Assembly (NCBI GenBank): GCA_048550035.1
Contig: JBLYYQ010000004.1
Span: 1 to 6,658 of the forward strand
Length of the DNA: 6,658 nt
From: JBLYYQ01 sp048550035
Lineage (GTDB): Bacteria > Nitrospinota_A > UBA7883 > JBLYYQ01
Reading direction: 5' to 3'
This document shows positions 1-6,622 of this stretch, in pieces. A program made the position numbers and the translations under genes. Below the pieces are notes generated by a model that worked only from the letters and a program-made list of their open reading frames with translations, was not told where the DNA came from and ran no database searches. Within the stretch, counting starts at the first letter, position 1. The number at the start of each line of letters is the position of its first letter.

Positions 1-1
1 T

Positions 2-205
2 ACTATAGGGAAGATAAATCTAGTCAACGAGGAGCAAGCTCAGCCACAAGATACTATAGAGAAAATAAATCTAGTCAGCGAAGGGGAAGGTCAGCCAAAA
101 GATACTATAGGGAAGATAAATCTAGTCAACGAGGAGCAAGCTCAGCCAAAAGATACTATAGGGAAGATAAATCTAGTCAGCGAAGAGGAAGCTCAGCCGC
201 AAGAT
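2..205 (+). repeat. Four in-frame 51-bp tandem repeats in fliK
   Basis: Four consecutive 51-bp units occupy 2-52, 53-103, 104-154 and 155-205. Each encodes 17 residues of the form DTIGKINLVNEEQAQPK (phase arbitrary). Units 1 and 3 differ by one base. Units 2 and 4 differ from each other at six bases, but both carry Ser where units 1 and 3 carry Asn, which gives an A-B-A-B order. The array is cut by the window edge, so the total copy number is unknown. All copies keep the reading frame, so gain or loss of units would lengthen or shorten the protein without disrupting it. Confidence 0.95.
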
Positions 206-1189
206 GGCTTAGAAATCGAAAAGTCAGTTAACAGATTTAATAGTGGTGAAGTCAAAGATAAGGTTATAGCTGAATTAGGGATTGTATCTCAAGGTACAGT
301 TGCACCCGACCCTAATTTGATATCACCCGATAAGCTCTTTGATGTCAGGCCAATTAATCTTGAGTTAAAAGTGCCAGACCAACTCAACGTAGGGAGAGTT
401 AGCTTAGATCAGACAATGAAGGGAAATCCCCAACCCTTACCAGAGATGTTAGTAAATAAACCAGATAGTAAAGGTACTCTAAATTTAGGAGGAGAATCAA
501 AAGGAGAAGTAATTGACCTAGTAAGTAAAGATATTTTGATCTCTGATAGAAAAACTCAAGCTGACCTTGCAAGTAATAACGAGTTTAGTCAGCTCCTACT
601 CTCAATGAATAAGGGGCTCCCTCTCAAGCCAGACTCGAAATTAGAAGATCAGTTTAATTTTATTACATTGCTAAAAGGAGAAAGTTCAGCTCCCAAGAGT
701 TTACTATTAAAGAGCGATCCATCAGGAATAGATATTAATAGCCCGAAAGTTGAGAGCTCAATAATTGATCAGATTGTATTAAAAGGTCGAGAGTCTATAA
801 GAGCCAACAGTGTAAGTCAGATGACGATAAGCTTAAATCCGCCACAGTTAGGTAGGATAGATATGAAAGTAGTAGTAGTAGAGAATCGATTAAAGGCATT
901 CATTGTTGCAGAGAGCAGTGAAGTGAAGGCGATACTAGATTCTAATATAGATCAATTAAGAGCAAAGTTGCTAAAGGAGGTTAGTGCAATTGATGAGATC
1001 TCAATTACAGTTGCAGATGAGCAGAGTGGGTTTGAGTTTCACGAAGGTCAAGAGAATAACTTAGAAGAAGAGAATGATCGGGAGGTTCAAGGGAAAGGAG
1101 GGACTGTTTTTGATTCAGAAGAAATTTTGCAGTTAGAAGAGATTAAGAATTTCATAGGGAATAACCATTCAATAAGCTTAAAGGTTTGA
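2..1189 (+). CDS. fliK: Flagellar hook-length control protein FliK (5'-truncated)
   Basis: FliK measures the growing flagellar hook and, through its C-terminal domain, switches the export apparatus from hook to filament substrates. The reading frame is open from the first complete codon at position 2 to the TGA at 1187-1189, giving 395 visible codons, so the true start lies upstream of the window. A TTG at 317 could pass for a start, but it sits inside this longer open frame and should not be used. Visible residues 1-68 are four 17-residue tandem repeats. A long hydrophilic, low-complexity stretch follows, as is typical of FliK ruler regions. The C-terminal Flg_hook domain is recognisable by LNPPQLGRID at about residues 278-287 and the following beta/alpha segment, and it ends in an acidic tail. 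The stop codon lies 2 bp before the flgD ATG, and flgE follows, the usual hook-operon order. The family call rests on the C-terminal motif plus this context. Confidence 0.9.
   Translation, partial: TIGKINLVNEEQAQPQDTIEKINLVSEGEGQPKDTIGKINLVNEEQAQPKDTIGKINLVSEEEAQPQDGLEIEKSVNRFNSGEVKDKVIAELGIVSQGTVAPDPNLISPDKLFDVRPINLELKVPDQLNVGRVSLDQTMKGNPQPLPEMLVNKPDSKGTLNLGGESKGEVIDLVSKDILISDRKTQADLASNNEFSQLLLSMNKGLPLKPDSKLEDQFNFITLLKGESSAPKSLLLKSDPSGIDINSPKVESSIIDQIVLKGRESIRANSVSQMTISLNPPQLGRIDMKVVVVENRLKAFIVAESSEVKAILDSNIDQLRAKLLKEVSAIDEISITVADEQSGFEFHEGQENNLEEENDREVQGKGGTVFDSEEILQLEEIKNFIGNNHSISLKV
1180..1184 (+). promoter_or_regulatory. Ribosome binding site of flgD
   Basis: AAAGG lies 7 nt before the ATG at 1192 and decides the start. 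The in-frame TTG at 1186 is only 1 nt from this site and is too close to be served by it. The site lies inside the last codons of fliK, so flgD translation is probably coupled to fliK. Confidence 0.7.
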
Positions 1190-1191
1190 TT

Positions 1192-1854
1192 ATGATTACA
1201 ACATCGTCGACAACGACCACAAATAGTTTAGGAACAAATGAGAGCACAGCAGAGAGCAATTCAAAAATAGATAAAGATGAGTTTTTAAAGATTTTATTAA
1301 CTCAGCTTCAAAATCAAGATCCATTAGATCCGATGGATAATAACGAGTTCACACAACAGTTGACACTCTTTTCATCGTTAGAAGAGCTGATGAATTTAAA
1401 TAGCAAGTTTACCGATTTAATAGCCGGATTTAATTCATTAACCAGTACGGAGGCACTCAATTTAATAGGTAAAGAGATAGAGGTGACAGGCGATACGTTT
1501 GAGGTTAGCGATAGCCAAGAGGTAGAATTGATGTTTGATTTAGAATCTGCAGCTGAGGAGGTGGTGATCGACATCTATGATGAAGATGGGAAGTTAGTTA
1601 AGACAGTAGAGCTCAAAGATTATGAAGAGGGTAAAAATAGTTTCATATGGAACGGTTTAGATAAGCAAGGTATCAAAGTGCCAGCAGGCGAGTATAGTTT
1701 TAAAGTAACAGCGTCAGGAGCAGATGGTGTAGCTGTTGCAGCAACAGAGAAAGTAAAGGCAACAGTAACGTCAGTGATTTATGACGAAGGCTTGATCTAT
1801 TTAGAGGCAGCCGGGAAGCGTTACAACTTAAATGAAGTCACTAAAGTAAGCTAA
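1192..1854 (+). CDS. flgD: Flagellar hook capping/scaffolding protein FlgD
   Basis: FlgD forms the temporary cap at the tip of the growing hook and is needed for FlgE subunits to polymerise outside the cell. The protein is 220 residues, close to the usual 220-230. After a Ser/Thr/Asn-rich N-terminus comes the family signature: FLKILLTQLQNQDP at residues 31-44, continuing through DPMDNNEFTQQL. The middle and C-terminal part has the FlgD Ig-like fold, with FIWNGLDKQG at 151-160 and VPAGEYSF at 163-170, followed by a short beta-rich Tudor-like end. There is no Sec signal peptide, as expected for a substrate of the flagellar type III export system. ATG 1192 was chosen over TTG 1186 because of the spacing to the AAAGG site. 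The gene sits 2 bp after fliK and 15 bp before flgE, so co-transcription is likely. Confidence 0.95.
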   Translation: MITTSSTTTTNSLGTNESTAESNSKIDKDEFLKILLTQLQNQDPLDPMDNNEFTQQLTLFSSLEELMNLNSKFTDLIAGFNSLTSTEALNLIGKEIEVTGDTFEVSDSQEVELMFDLESAAEEVVIDIYDEDGKLVKTVELKDYEEGKNSFIWNGLDKQGIKVPAGEYSFKVTASGADGVAVAATEKVKATVTSVIYDEGLIYLEAAGKRYNLNEVTKVS

Positions 1855-1855
1855 G

Positions 1856-1860
1856 AAAGG
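1856..1860 (+). promoter_or_regulatory. Ribosome binding site of flgE
   Basis: AAAGG ends 9 nt before the flgE ATG at 1870, in the 15-bp gap after the flgD stop. It is the same pentamer used by flgD, and it supports the ATG start. Confidence 0.7.
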
Positions 1861-1869
1861 TAGATAAAT

Positions 1870-3120
1870 ATGAGTTTAAATAGCGCGATGTTTGTAGCGG
1901 TTACAGGGGTTCAGGCATATGGGAACGCAATGAATGTAACTAGTGATAATTTAGCGAATGTAAACACGATAGGTTTTAAAGGTAGCAATGTAGTTTTTTC
2001 AGATATATTAGCAAGTCATGTTGCAAATGGATCGTCAACGATGCAGATCGGGAGAGGGTCACTTATCAACGGTATAAGTCCGAGTTTCACGCAAGGTTCA
2101 TTTGAGACCACAGGAGCATCAACCGATATGGCAATTCAAGGAGCCGGATTTTTTATAGTAAAGAGTCCAAAATCAGATTCTGGTTCATTTTATACTAGAG
2201 CAGGTAACTTCATTGTCAATAATGAAGGTCAGCTTGTAAATAATAATAATTATAAACTGCAAGGGTATAAAATTACAAGTGCAGCTGGAGAGACAACAAG
2301 TAGGGAATCATCGTTTTCAAATATAGATATATCAGGAGTTCAGTCAATTCCAAAATCGACAGAGGAGTTTCGAGTTGGTATGAATTTAGATGCTACTGCC
2401 GAAACAGGAGCAACCTTTAGTTCATCAGTAAATGTATATAATGCAGTCGGGGAGGAGAGTACAATAACGATAGAGTTTACAAAAAGTGCAAACACATTAG
2501 AGTGGGATTGGAATGTAACAGCGCCAACCGGAATTACAGTAACAGGGGCAGGAGCGTCAGGGACGATGACCTTTACAGACCAAGGTGAACTTGCAACTCC
2601 AGCAACCGATTTAGATATCACACTTACAGGCTTCTCATCAGGAGCAGAGCCATTGACATTTGATTGGAATCTTGTTGATGATAGTAGCCAGGAGTACAAA
2701 GAGATCACAAGCTATGGATCAGATTCTGTCACAAACTCTGTCATCCAAGATGGATACTCAACTGGAGTTTTACGGTCGATTTCAGTAGATGATACAGGTA
2801 TTATTTCTGGGCTTTTTAGTAATGGTCAAAGTAAAGAGTTATGGCAGGTAGCATTAGCTGATTTTCAGAGTCCGTGGGGATTAAGTCGTCAAGGGAACTC
2901 TCTTTTTAGTGAGACTGCAAACTCAGGTCAGCCGGTAACAGGTGTTGCCAATGTAGGTAGCTTTGGGTCGATCACAGGCTCAGCAGTTGAGCTTTCCAAT
3001 GTCGATATCGCAGAGCAGTTTGTCGATCTTATTCGGAATCAAAAAGCGTTTCAGGCAAATAGTAGAACCATCTCAATAGTAGATGAGATGACTGAGGAGG
3101 TTATTAATATTATAAGATAG
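1870..3120 (+). CDS. flgE: Flagellar hook protein FlgE
   Basis: FlgE is the structural subunit of the hook, the flexible joint between rod and filament, exported by the flagellar type III apparatus. The protein has 416 residues, within the normal 400-450 range for short FlgE forms. The N-terminal rod/hook signature is present, with DNLANVNTIGFKGS at residues 26-39, followed by the conserved GAGFFIV at 91-97. The middle (about 140-300) is a Ser/Thr/Gly-rich, variable surface domain. A conserved block with SPWGLSRQGNSLFSET precedes the C-terminal helix at 376-416 (SNVDIAEQFVDLI through NQKAFQANSRTI), which packs with the N-terminus in the hook core. FlgE is favoured over FlgF/FlgG by the length, the large middle domain and the place directly after fliK-flgD. 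A flgE-like basal-body paralogue is less likely. Confidence 0.95.
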   Translation: MSLNSAMFVAVTGVQAYGNAMNVTSDNLANVNTIGFKGSNVVFSDILASHVANGSSTMQIGRGSLINGISPSFTQGSFETTGASTDMAIQGAGFFIVKSPKSDSGSFYTRAGNFIVNNEGQLVNNNNYKLQGYKITSAAGETTSRESSFSNIDISGVQSIPKSTEEFRVGMNLDATAETGATFSSSVNVYNAVGEESTITIEFTKSANTLEWDWNVTAPTGITVTGAGASGTMTFTDQGELATPATDLDITLTGFSSGAEPLTFDWNLVDDSSQEYKEITSYGSDSVTNSVIQDGYSTGVLRSISVDDTGIISGLFSNGQSKELWQVALADFQSPWGLSRQGNSLFSETANSGQPVTGVANVGSFGSITGSAVELSNVDIAEQFVDLIRNQKAFQANSRTISIVDEMTEEVINIIR

Positions 3121-3125
3121 TTTGG

Positions 3126-3144
3126 ATAATAAAAGCTATAGCTC
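3126..3144 (-). terminator. Weak terminator-like element after thiD
   Basis: On the minus strand the self-complementary AGCTATAGCT (3143 to 3134) is followed by the T-rich TTTATTAT. The stem is only about three to five A+T-rich pairs, too weak to be convincing alone. It could act together with the larger hairpin just upstream in the thiD transcript (3149-3221). Confidence 0.3.
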
Positions 3145-3148
3145 TACT

Positions 3149-3221
3149 GTTCATATATTGAGTAACATTAAAGATTGGTCCGGAGTTTGAGACTCCTCCA
3201 AAATGTTGCTAATATATGAAC
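3149..3221. repeat. 73-bp imperfect inverted repeat between flgE and thiD
   Basis: An outer perfect 11-bp arm pair (GTTCATATATT at 3149-3159, AATATATGAAC at 3211-3221) encloses three inner pairs. These are AACATT 3164-3169 with AATGTT 3202-3207, TTGG 3175-3178 with CCAA 3198-3201, and GGAGT 3182-3186 with ACTCC 3192-3196 around a 5-nt loop. In total 26 base pairs form in a single extended hairpin. It covers the thiD stop codon and the codons for residues 239-261, and lies about 28 bp after the flgE stop. Being symmetric it would form in either transcript. A bidirectional terminator or 3'-end stabiliser is the simplest reading. There is no T-tract directly after either arm, so a classical intrinsic terminator is not proven. 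Confidence 0.75.
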
Positions 3222-3936
3222 TAGCCTTAATAACCAGCTCGCAACTTATTTTTTTGCTATCACTATTTGCCAGTAGTGATAATATTGTGGCAGATAATCC
3301 ACAACCTGTCCCATGGAATGAGCCGATATCGAGTCTCCTCTTTTTTAATATATGAAACTGTTGTTCGATAACTAAGAGCTCAACAATATCTTTTTCAAAA
3401 TATAGGTCACCTCCCGTGATAAGTATATTTTTAGCTCCAAACTGCATTAATTTATCAGCAGCAAGCTTCATAGAGTCGATATCGACAATTTTGACTCCGG
3501 TTAGCAAAGTAGCTTCAAAACTGTTTGGGGTAATCAATGTTGCGATCGGAATCAGATCAGATTTTAGTAGTTCGAGAGCCTGCGGATCAAGTAAAGTAGC
3601 TCCAGAGGATGATTTTATAACTGGATCAAGTACAAATGTAAGATTATCAATTCCGAGTAACTGGTTGGCAACCTCTTCTACTATCGGGAGAGAGTGTAAC
3701 ATGCCAGTTTTGCAAAAAGAGGAACTGTATCGAGAGATCGCATCAAACTCTTGCTTGATAAAAGTTGGGGGGAGTTCAGATGTAGCATAAAATTTTGCCG
3801 GATTTTGGGCAGTGACAGCGGTTATTACAGCCAAGCCATATAATCCAAAGCTTTTGAATATCTTAAGGTCTAGCGTTACCCCTGCAGACGAAGTTGGATC
3901 AAATCCACCGATAGTTACTAGAAAACTTTTATCCAT
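3151..3936 (-). CDS. thiD: Hydroxymethylpyrimidine/phosphomethylpyrimidine kinase ThiD
   Basis: ThiD phosphorylates 4-amino-5-hydroxymethyl-2-methylpyrimidine to the mono- and then the diphosphate, which supplies the pyrimidine half of thiamine in the cytoplasm. The protein has 261 residues, against about 266 in enterobacteria, and is a ribokinase-fold enzyme. Visible motifs are the N-terminal substrate-binding GGFDPTSSAG at 10-19, KTGML at 76-80, DPV at 104-106, LITPNSFEA at 134-142, and the C-terminal anion hole and catalytic region HGTGCGLSA at 208-216. Cys212 in that region matches the conserved ThiD cysteine. The related pyridoxal kinases share the fold, so a B6-salvage role cannot be fully excluded. 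No other thiamine gene is in the window. It converges on flgE over 30 bp and diverges from comM. No strong ribosome binding site is seen before the ATG. Its 3' end lies inside the 3149-3221 hairpin. Confidence 0.92.
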   Translation of the reverse strand: MDKSFLVTIGGFDPTSSAGVTLDLKIFKSFGLYGLAVITAVTAQNPAKFYATSELPPTFIKQEFDAISRYSSSFCKTGMLHSLPIVEEVANQLLGIDNLTFVLDPVIKSSSGATLLDPQALELLKSDLIPIATLITPNSFEATLLTGVKIVDIDSMKLAADKLMQFGAKNILITGGDLYFEKDIVELLVIEQQFHILKKRRLDIGSFHGTGCGLSATILSLLANSDSKKISCELVIKASSYISNILEESQTPDQSLMLLNI

Positions 3937-4091
3937 AAATTAAGATTCTATATGACTGGCAATAGTTACTCCAGAAAAAAGAGGGAAGATAAATTTTAAT
4001 AAAATAAAGGTTAGAAAAACTGTATTATACTCTAAATAGGGAAAATTAAATTATAGCTACTAACCGAAGTAGAAGAAAGCTAATAAAACTT
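3937..4091. promoter_or_regulatory. Divergent thiD-comM promoter region
   Basis: This 155-bp, very A+T-rich gap separates the starts of two divergent genes, so it should hold promoters for both. A plausible -10 box for comM is TATACT at 4026-4031, but no good -35 is found at normal spacing. For thiD only a weak TATAGA-like box on the minus strand near the start is seen. A 6-bp inverted pair, GGTTAG 4009-4014 and CTAACC 4060-4065, flanks the comM -10 candidate. Neither start has a convincing Shine-Dalgarno sequence. Confidence 0.4.
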
Positions 4092-5642
4092 ATGGCAGTT
4101 GCAAAGATAGCAAGCGGAGCCTCTGTTGGAGTAAACGCAATAACGATAGATGTAGAGGTTAGCGCAGCAGCAGGTCTATTTTCTTATACAACTGTAGGAC
4201 TACCAGATACAGCGATCCGCGAATCGCAAGAGCGTGTACTCTCAGCATTAAGGAATGTAGGGTTCACGATCCCGATCAAGAAATTCACAATTAATCTAGC
4301 CCCTGCCAACATTAAAAAGGAAGGGAGTAGCTTTGATCTTCCAATTGCGATTGGGATATTAAAGACAGAGAATCTTATTAAGGCCGATCTATCAAATATT
4401 ATGATTTTAGGAGAGCTTTCATTAGATGGGCGAATCAAGCCGACCCGTGGAGCGATTTCTGTTGCAATGCAAGCTATGGAAGAGAAGGGTATAACGAAAC
4501 TTATACTGCCAGCTCATAATGCAAAGGAGGCAGCGGTAGTAGAAGGGATAGATGTTATTGCTGTTTCATCATTAGGCGAAACGATAGAATTTTTAGAAGG
4601 TGAACGATTAATAGAGCCAACAAGAGTCCATATCCCGACACTCTTTGCAACTAGCCTCGCATCTGATAATCTAGGTGAAGCTGATTTTTCAGAGGTCAAA
4701 GGCCAACAGTTAGTCAAGCGTGCATTAGAGGTTGCCGCCGCAGGCTCTCATAATATTCTGATGATAGGTCCACCTGGATCAGGGAAGTCTATGATGGCAA
4801 AAAGGACCCCAAGCATTTTAACCGATATAACATTTGAAGAGGCGTTAGAGACAACCAAAATTCATTCATTTGTCGGTATGACTAACAATGGGGAAGCGTT
4901 GGTTACTAAACGTCCATTTCGGTCGCCACATCATACAATATCAGATGCAGGATTAATAGGAGGCTCTTCAACGCCACTGCCAGGAGAGGTATCTCTTGCA
5001 CATAATGGTGTCCTCTTTTTAGATGAGCTACCAGAGTTCAGACGAAACACATTAGAAGCATTAAGACAGCCATTAGAAGATGGGGAAGTTACAATCACAA
5101 GGGCAACAACGGCGGCAACATATCCTGCCAAGTTTATGCTTATTGCCTCTATGAACCCATGTCCTTGCGGTTACCTTGATTCTAAGCGAAAAGAGTGTAG
5201 CTGTAGCTATAGTGCAATTAAGCGATACAAAAGCCGGGTATCAGGTCCACTACTTGATCGATTTGATATTCATGTTGAGACACCTGATGTAAAGATACAA
5301 AATATTGTAGATGATAATCTACAAGAATCATCGTCACAGATCAAAAAGCGAGTTAATAAGGCACGTCTAATTCAAGCAGAGCGATTTAAATCATTAGATA
5401 AGATATTTTGTAATAGAGATTTACAAGGGGTAAATATAAGAAAGTTTTGCAAAATTGATTCAAGTTCAAAAGAGCTTTTAAAGAATGCAGTCGAGAAGTT
5501 AGGACTTTCAGCGAGAGCATATGACAAGATCTTAAAGCTGGCAAGAACTATAGCAGATCTAGAAAGTAGTGCAAATATTGAGCAAGAAAATCTTTTCGAA
5601 GCGATTCAATTTAGATCACTTGACCGGGAAGAATATAGTTAA
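4092..5642 (+). CDS. comM: ComM/YifB family Mg-chelatase-like AAA+ ATPase
   Basis: ComM is a cytoplasmic AAA+ hexameric helicase. In naturally competent bacteria it promotes branch migration when incoming DNA is integrated, and the family is also widespread in non-competent bacteria. The protein has 516 residues, the full family length. The N-terminal ChlI-like domain (about 10-170) shows VGLPDTAIRES and FTINLAPANIKKEG. The Walker A motif GPPGSGKS is at 226-233 and Walker B FLDE is around Asp311-Glu312. A cysteine cluster at 357, 359, 369 and 371 (CPCG, then CSC) probably binds metal. GPLLDRFD at 385-392 is the conserved arginine-bearing segment, and the C-terminal Mg_chelatase_C domain ends in the typical AIQFRSLDR. 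The ATG start fits the family N-terminus despite a weak ribosome binding site. All key residues are present. A stretch at codons 229-240 recurs at the window's right end. Confidence 0.93.
   Translation: MAVAKIASGASVGVNAITIDVEVSAAAGLFSYTTVGLPDTAIRESQERVLSALRNVGFTIPIKKFTINLAPANIKKEGSSFDLPIAIGILKTENLIKADLSNIMILGELSLDGRIKPTRGAISVAMQAMEEKGITKLILPAHNAKEAAVVEGIDVIAVSSLGETIEFLEGERLIEPTRVHIPTLFATSLASDNLGEADFSEVKGQQLVKRALEVAAAGSHNILMIGPPGSGKSMMAKRTPSILTDITFEEALETTKIHSFVGMTNNGEALVTKRPFRSPHHTISDAGLIGGSSTPLPGEVSLAHNGVLFLDELPEFRRNTLEALRQPLEDGEVTITRATTAATYPAKFMLIASMNPCPCGYLDSKRKECSCSYSAIKRYKSRVSGPLLDRFDIHVETPDVKIQNIVDDNLQESSSQIKKRVNKARLIQAERFKSLDKIFCNRDLQGVNIRKFCKIDSSSKELLKNAVEKLGLSARAYDKILKLARTIADLESSANIEQENLFEAIQFRSLDREEYS
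4776..4811 (+). repeat. comM Walker A segment, copy 1 of a direct repeat
   Basis: This 36-bp stretch of comM encodes the end of the Walker A loop and the following helix (about residues 229-240). It recurs in the same orientation at 6623-6658 with one mismatch, 1,847 bp downstream. Positions 4781-4811 are identical to 6628-6658. Confidence 0.95.
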
Positions 5643-5770
5643 ATTGTAGTAACTTAAAAGACTAAGCTAGTCCGTGTATCTTGTTGGTTTAGTCAAGGTA
5701 GCTAGTGCTTTGGTGAAGACCATCAAGTTGATAAAATAGCTGGGTAAAATCTCTTTTTAGCCCTACAGAC
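5643..5770. other. Convergent comM-acetyltransferase intergenic region with small hairpins
   Basis: This 128-bp gap separates the converging comM and acetyltransferase genes. It carries three short stem-loops. GACTA/TAGTC lies at 5660-5672. CTTTGGT pairs with ACCA and AAG around a GAAG loop at 5708-5727. GGGTAAAA pairs with TTTTA, then a bulged G, then CCC at 5742-5763. The last is the best candidate terminator for the convergent transcripts, but it lacks a clean following T-run on either strand. No coding region is supported here. Confidence 0.35.
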
Positions 5771-6409
5771 TCATTCTGATAAATCTTCTAGGCTCTTCAA
5801 ATTTGCCTGAGAGATTACTTTAATATTTTGCGTAATCTTGTCGATGTCCCAGTCCCACCAGCGAATATTCAGCAGGGATGAAATAGTCATTTCATCAAAT
5901 CGCATTTTAACAACACGGGCTGGATTCCCGGCTACAACAGCATAAGGTGGCACATCGTCGACAACGACGGACCGTGTAGCTATTACCGCACCATCTCCTA
6001 CAGATACTCCCGGCATCAGTAATGCTTCGTATCCTATCCAAACATCATTACCAATGACGGTATCTCCTTTGAACGGGAAATATGCTTCTTCCTTGAAATG
6101 GCCAGACCATCCTTGTCCAAACGCTACGAAAGGATATGTGGAAAAACCATCGGTTCGATGATTAGCTCCATTCATAATAAATTTAACGCCTGTGGCGATC
6201 TGGCAAAACTTGCCTATAACAAGTTTGTCTCCGATAAAATCAAAATGGTAGAGAACATTCTTTTCAAAGCTAGATGGATCGTCCGGGTCATCATAGTAGG
6301 TATATTCCCCAACGCTGATGGCAGGGTTCGAAATTACCGCTTTAAGAAAAACGGTCCGCTTTACATTGGGGATAGGATAGCGTGCTTCGGGCAGAGGGCC
6401 ATATTCCAT
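5771..6409 (-). CDS. Vat/CatB-family xenobiotic O-acetyltransferase (left-handed beta-helix)
   Basis: The protein belongs to the acetyl-CoA-dependent xenobiotic acetyltransferases, trimeric hexapeptide-repeat enzymes that include streptogramin A (Vat) and type B chloramphenicol (CatB) acetyltransferases. Its 212 residues match the family's roughly 210-220. Visible marks are VGEYTYYDDP at 33-42, IGDKLVIGKFCQIA at 59-72, the active-site block FIMNGANHRTDG at 77-88 with the likely catalytic His84, hexapeptide turns with IGNDVWIG at 119-126 and MPGVSVGDGAVI at 132-143, GNPARVV at 161-167, and the C-terminal WWDWD at 184-188. The NGANHRTDG block and the N-terminal GPLPE look more Vat-like than CatB-like. 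The substrate cannot be read from sequence, and many chromosomal relatives have no known drug target. The codons are unlike the neighbours: all seven arginines use CGN and only 2 of 11 leucines use TTA. G+C is about 44%. No clear ribosome binding site is seen. An in-frame TAG 6 codons upstream fixes the start region. Confidence 0.88.
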   Translation of the reverse strand: MEYGPLPEARYPIPNVKRTVFLKAVISNPAISVGEYTYYDDPDDPSSFEKNVLYHFDFIGDKLVIGKFCQIATGVKFIMNGANHRTDGFSTYPFVAFGQGWSGHFKEEAYFPFKGDTVIGNDVWIGYEALLMPGVSVGDGAVIATRSVVVDDVPPYAVVAGNPARVVKMRFDEMTISSLLNIRWWDWDIDKITQNIKVISQANLKSLEDLSE

Positions 6410-6622
6410 AATTCGGTATTCTATCTATATTGAATGCTAAATTTTCTTAATCAGAAAACACGATTAATACGTTAGCATATCTTCCTACAAATCAAGTCAG
6501 AATGCAAATGTGGGAATCCACCTTGGGTTAAAACAGAAGGGTTACTGATAAAATTCTTTGCCTAGATTATTCCCAATTGCTGGCATTATCTGGTGGATAA
6601 CATACTCTCATGAAGAGACTAC
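6410..6622. other. Non-coding region right of the acetyltransferase gene
   Basis: No gene is supported in this stretch. It must contain the acetyltransferase promoter, but I see no good pair of -35 and -10 boxes on the minus strand. Besides the nested inverted repeat there is a small hairpin, GTGG/CCAC with a GAAT loop, at 6510-6521. The only start-to-stop frames noticed are very short (for example 14 codons starting at 6611 on the minus strand) and lack ribosome binding sites. Confidence 0.5.
6434..6478 (-). promoter_or_regulatory. Nested inverted repeat upstream of the acetyltransferase gene
   Basis: ATGCTAA (6434-6440) and TTAGCAT (6472-6478) form a perfect 7-bp inverted pair. They enclose a second pair, TTAATC (6447-6452) and GATTAA (6462-6467). 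TTTTC/GAAAA (6442-6446, 6454-6458) is an alternative inner stem. The element lies 25-69 bp before the acetyltransferase start and could be a leader hairpin or an operator for a dimeric regulator. The role is inferred from position only. Confidence 0.4.

Noticed and set aside
3982..3994. A 13-bp string shared between the fliK repeat units (for example 7-19) and the thiD-comM intergenic region.
   Set aside because: It is a purine-rich, low-complexity match in an A+T-rich genome, with no extension. A match of this length is not surprising in a window this size.
1314..5131. Antisense open frames opposite flgD, flgE, thiD and comM (66 to 124 codons).
   Set aside because: They lie wholly inside well-supported genes, have low-complexity Ser-rich translations, show no recognisable family and lack ribosome binding sites. 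They are composition shadows.
5643..5770. Possible integron attC site downstream of the acetyltransferase gene.
   Set aside because: No paired GTTRRRY and RYYYAAC core sites with the expected spacing were found in the gap.
1201..5968. A 17-bp identical string containing the GTCGAC palindrome at 1201-1217 (flgD start) and 5952-5968 (acetyltransferase).
   Set aside because: It lies in two unrelated coding contexts in different frames and strands, with no further similarity on either side. Although rare by chance at this length, nothing supports a function or a recombination event.
6098..6433. Plus-strand open frame of 111 codons opposite the acetyltransferase gene.
   Set aside because: It is antisense to a clear family member with an intact active-site block. 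Its translation has no recognisable domain.
6568..6611. A 14-codon minus-strand frame (MRVCYPPDNASNWE) recalling the YPxD...W start of IS5-type transposases or a leader peptide.
   Set aside because: The spacing of the motif is off by one residue, the frame stops at once, no further transposase similarity follows in any frame, and there is no ribosome binding site.
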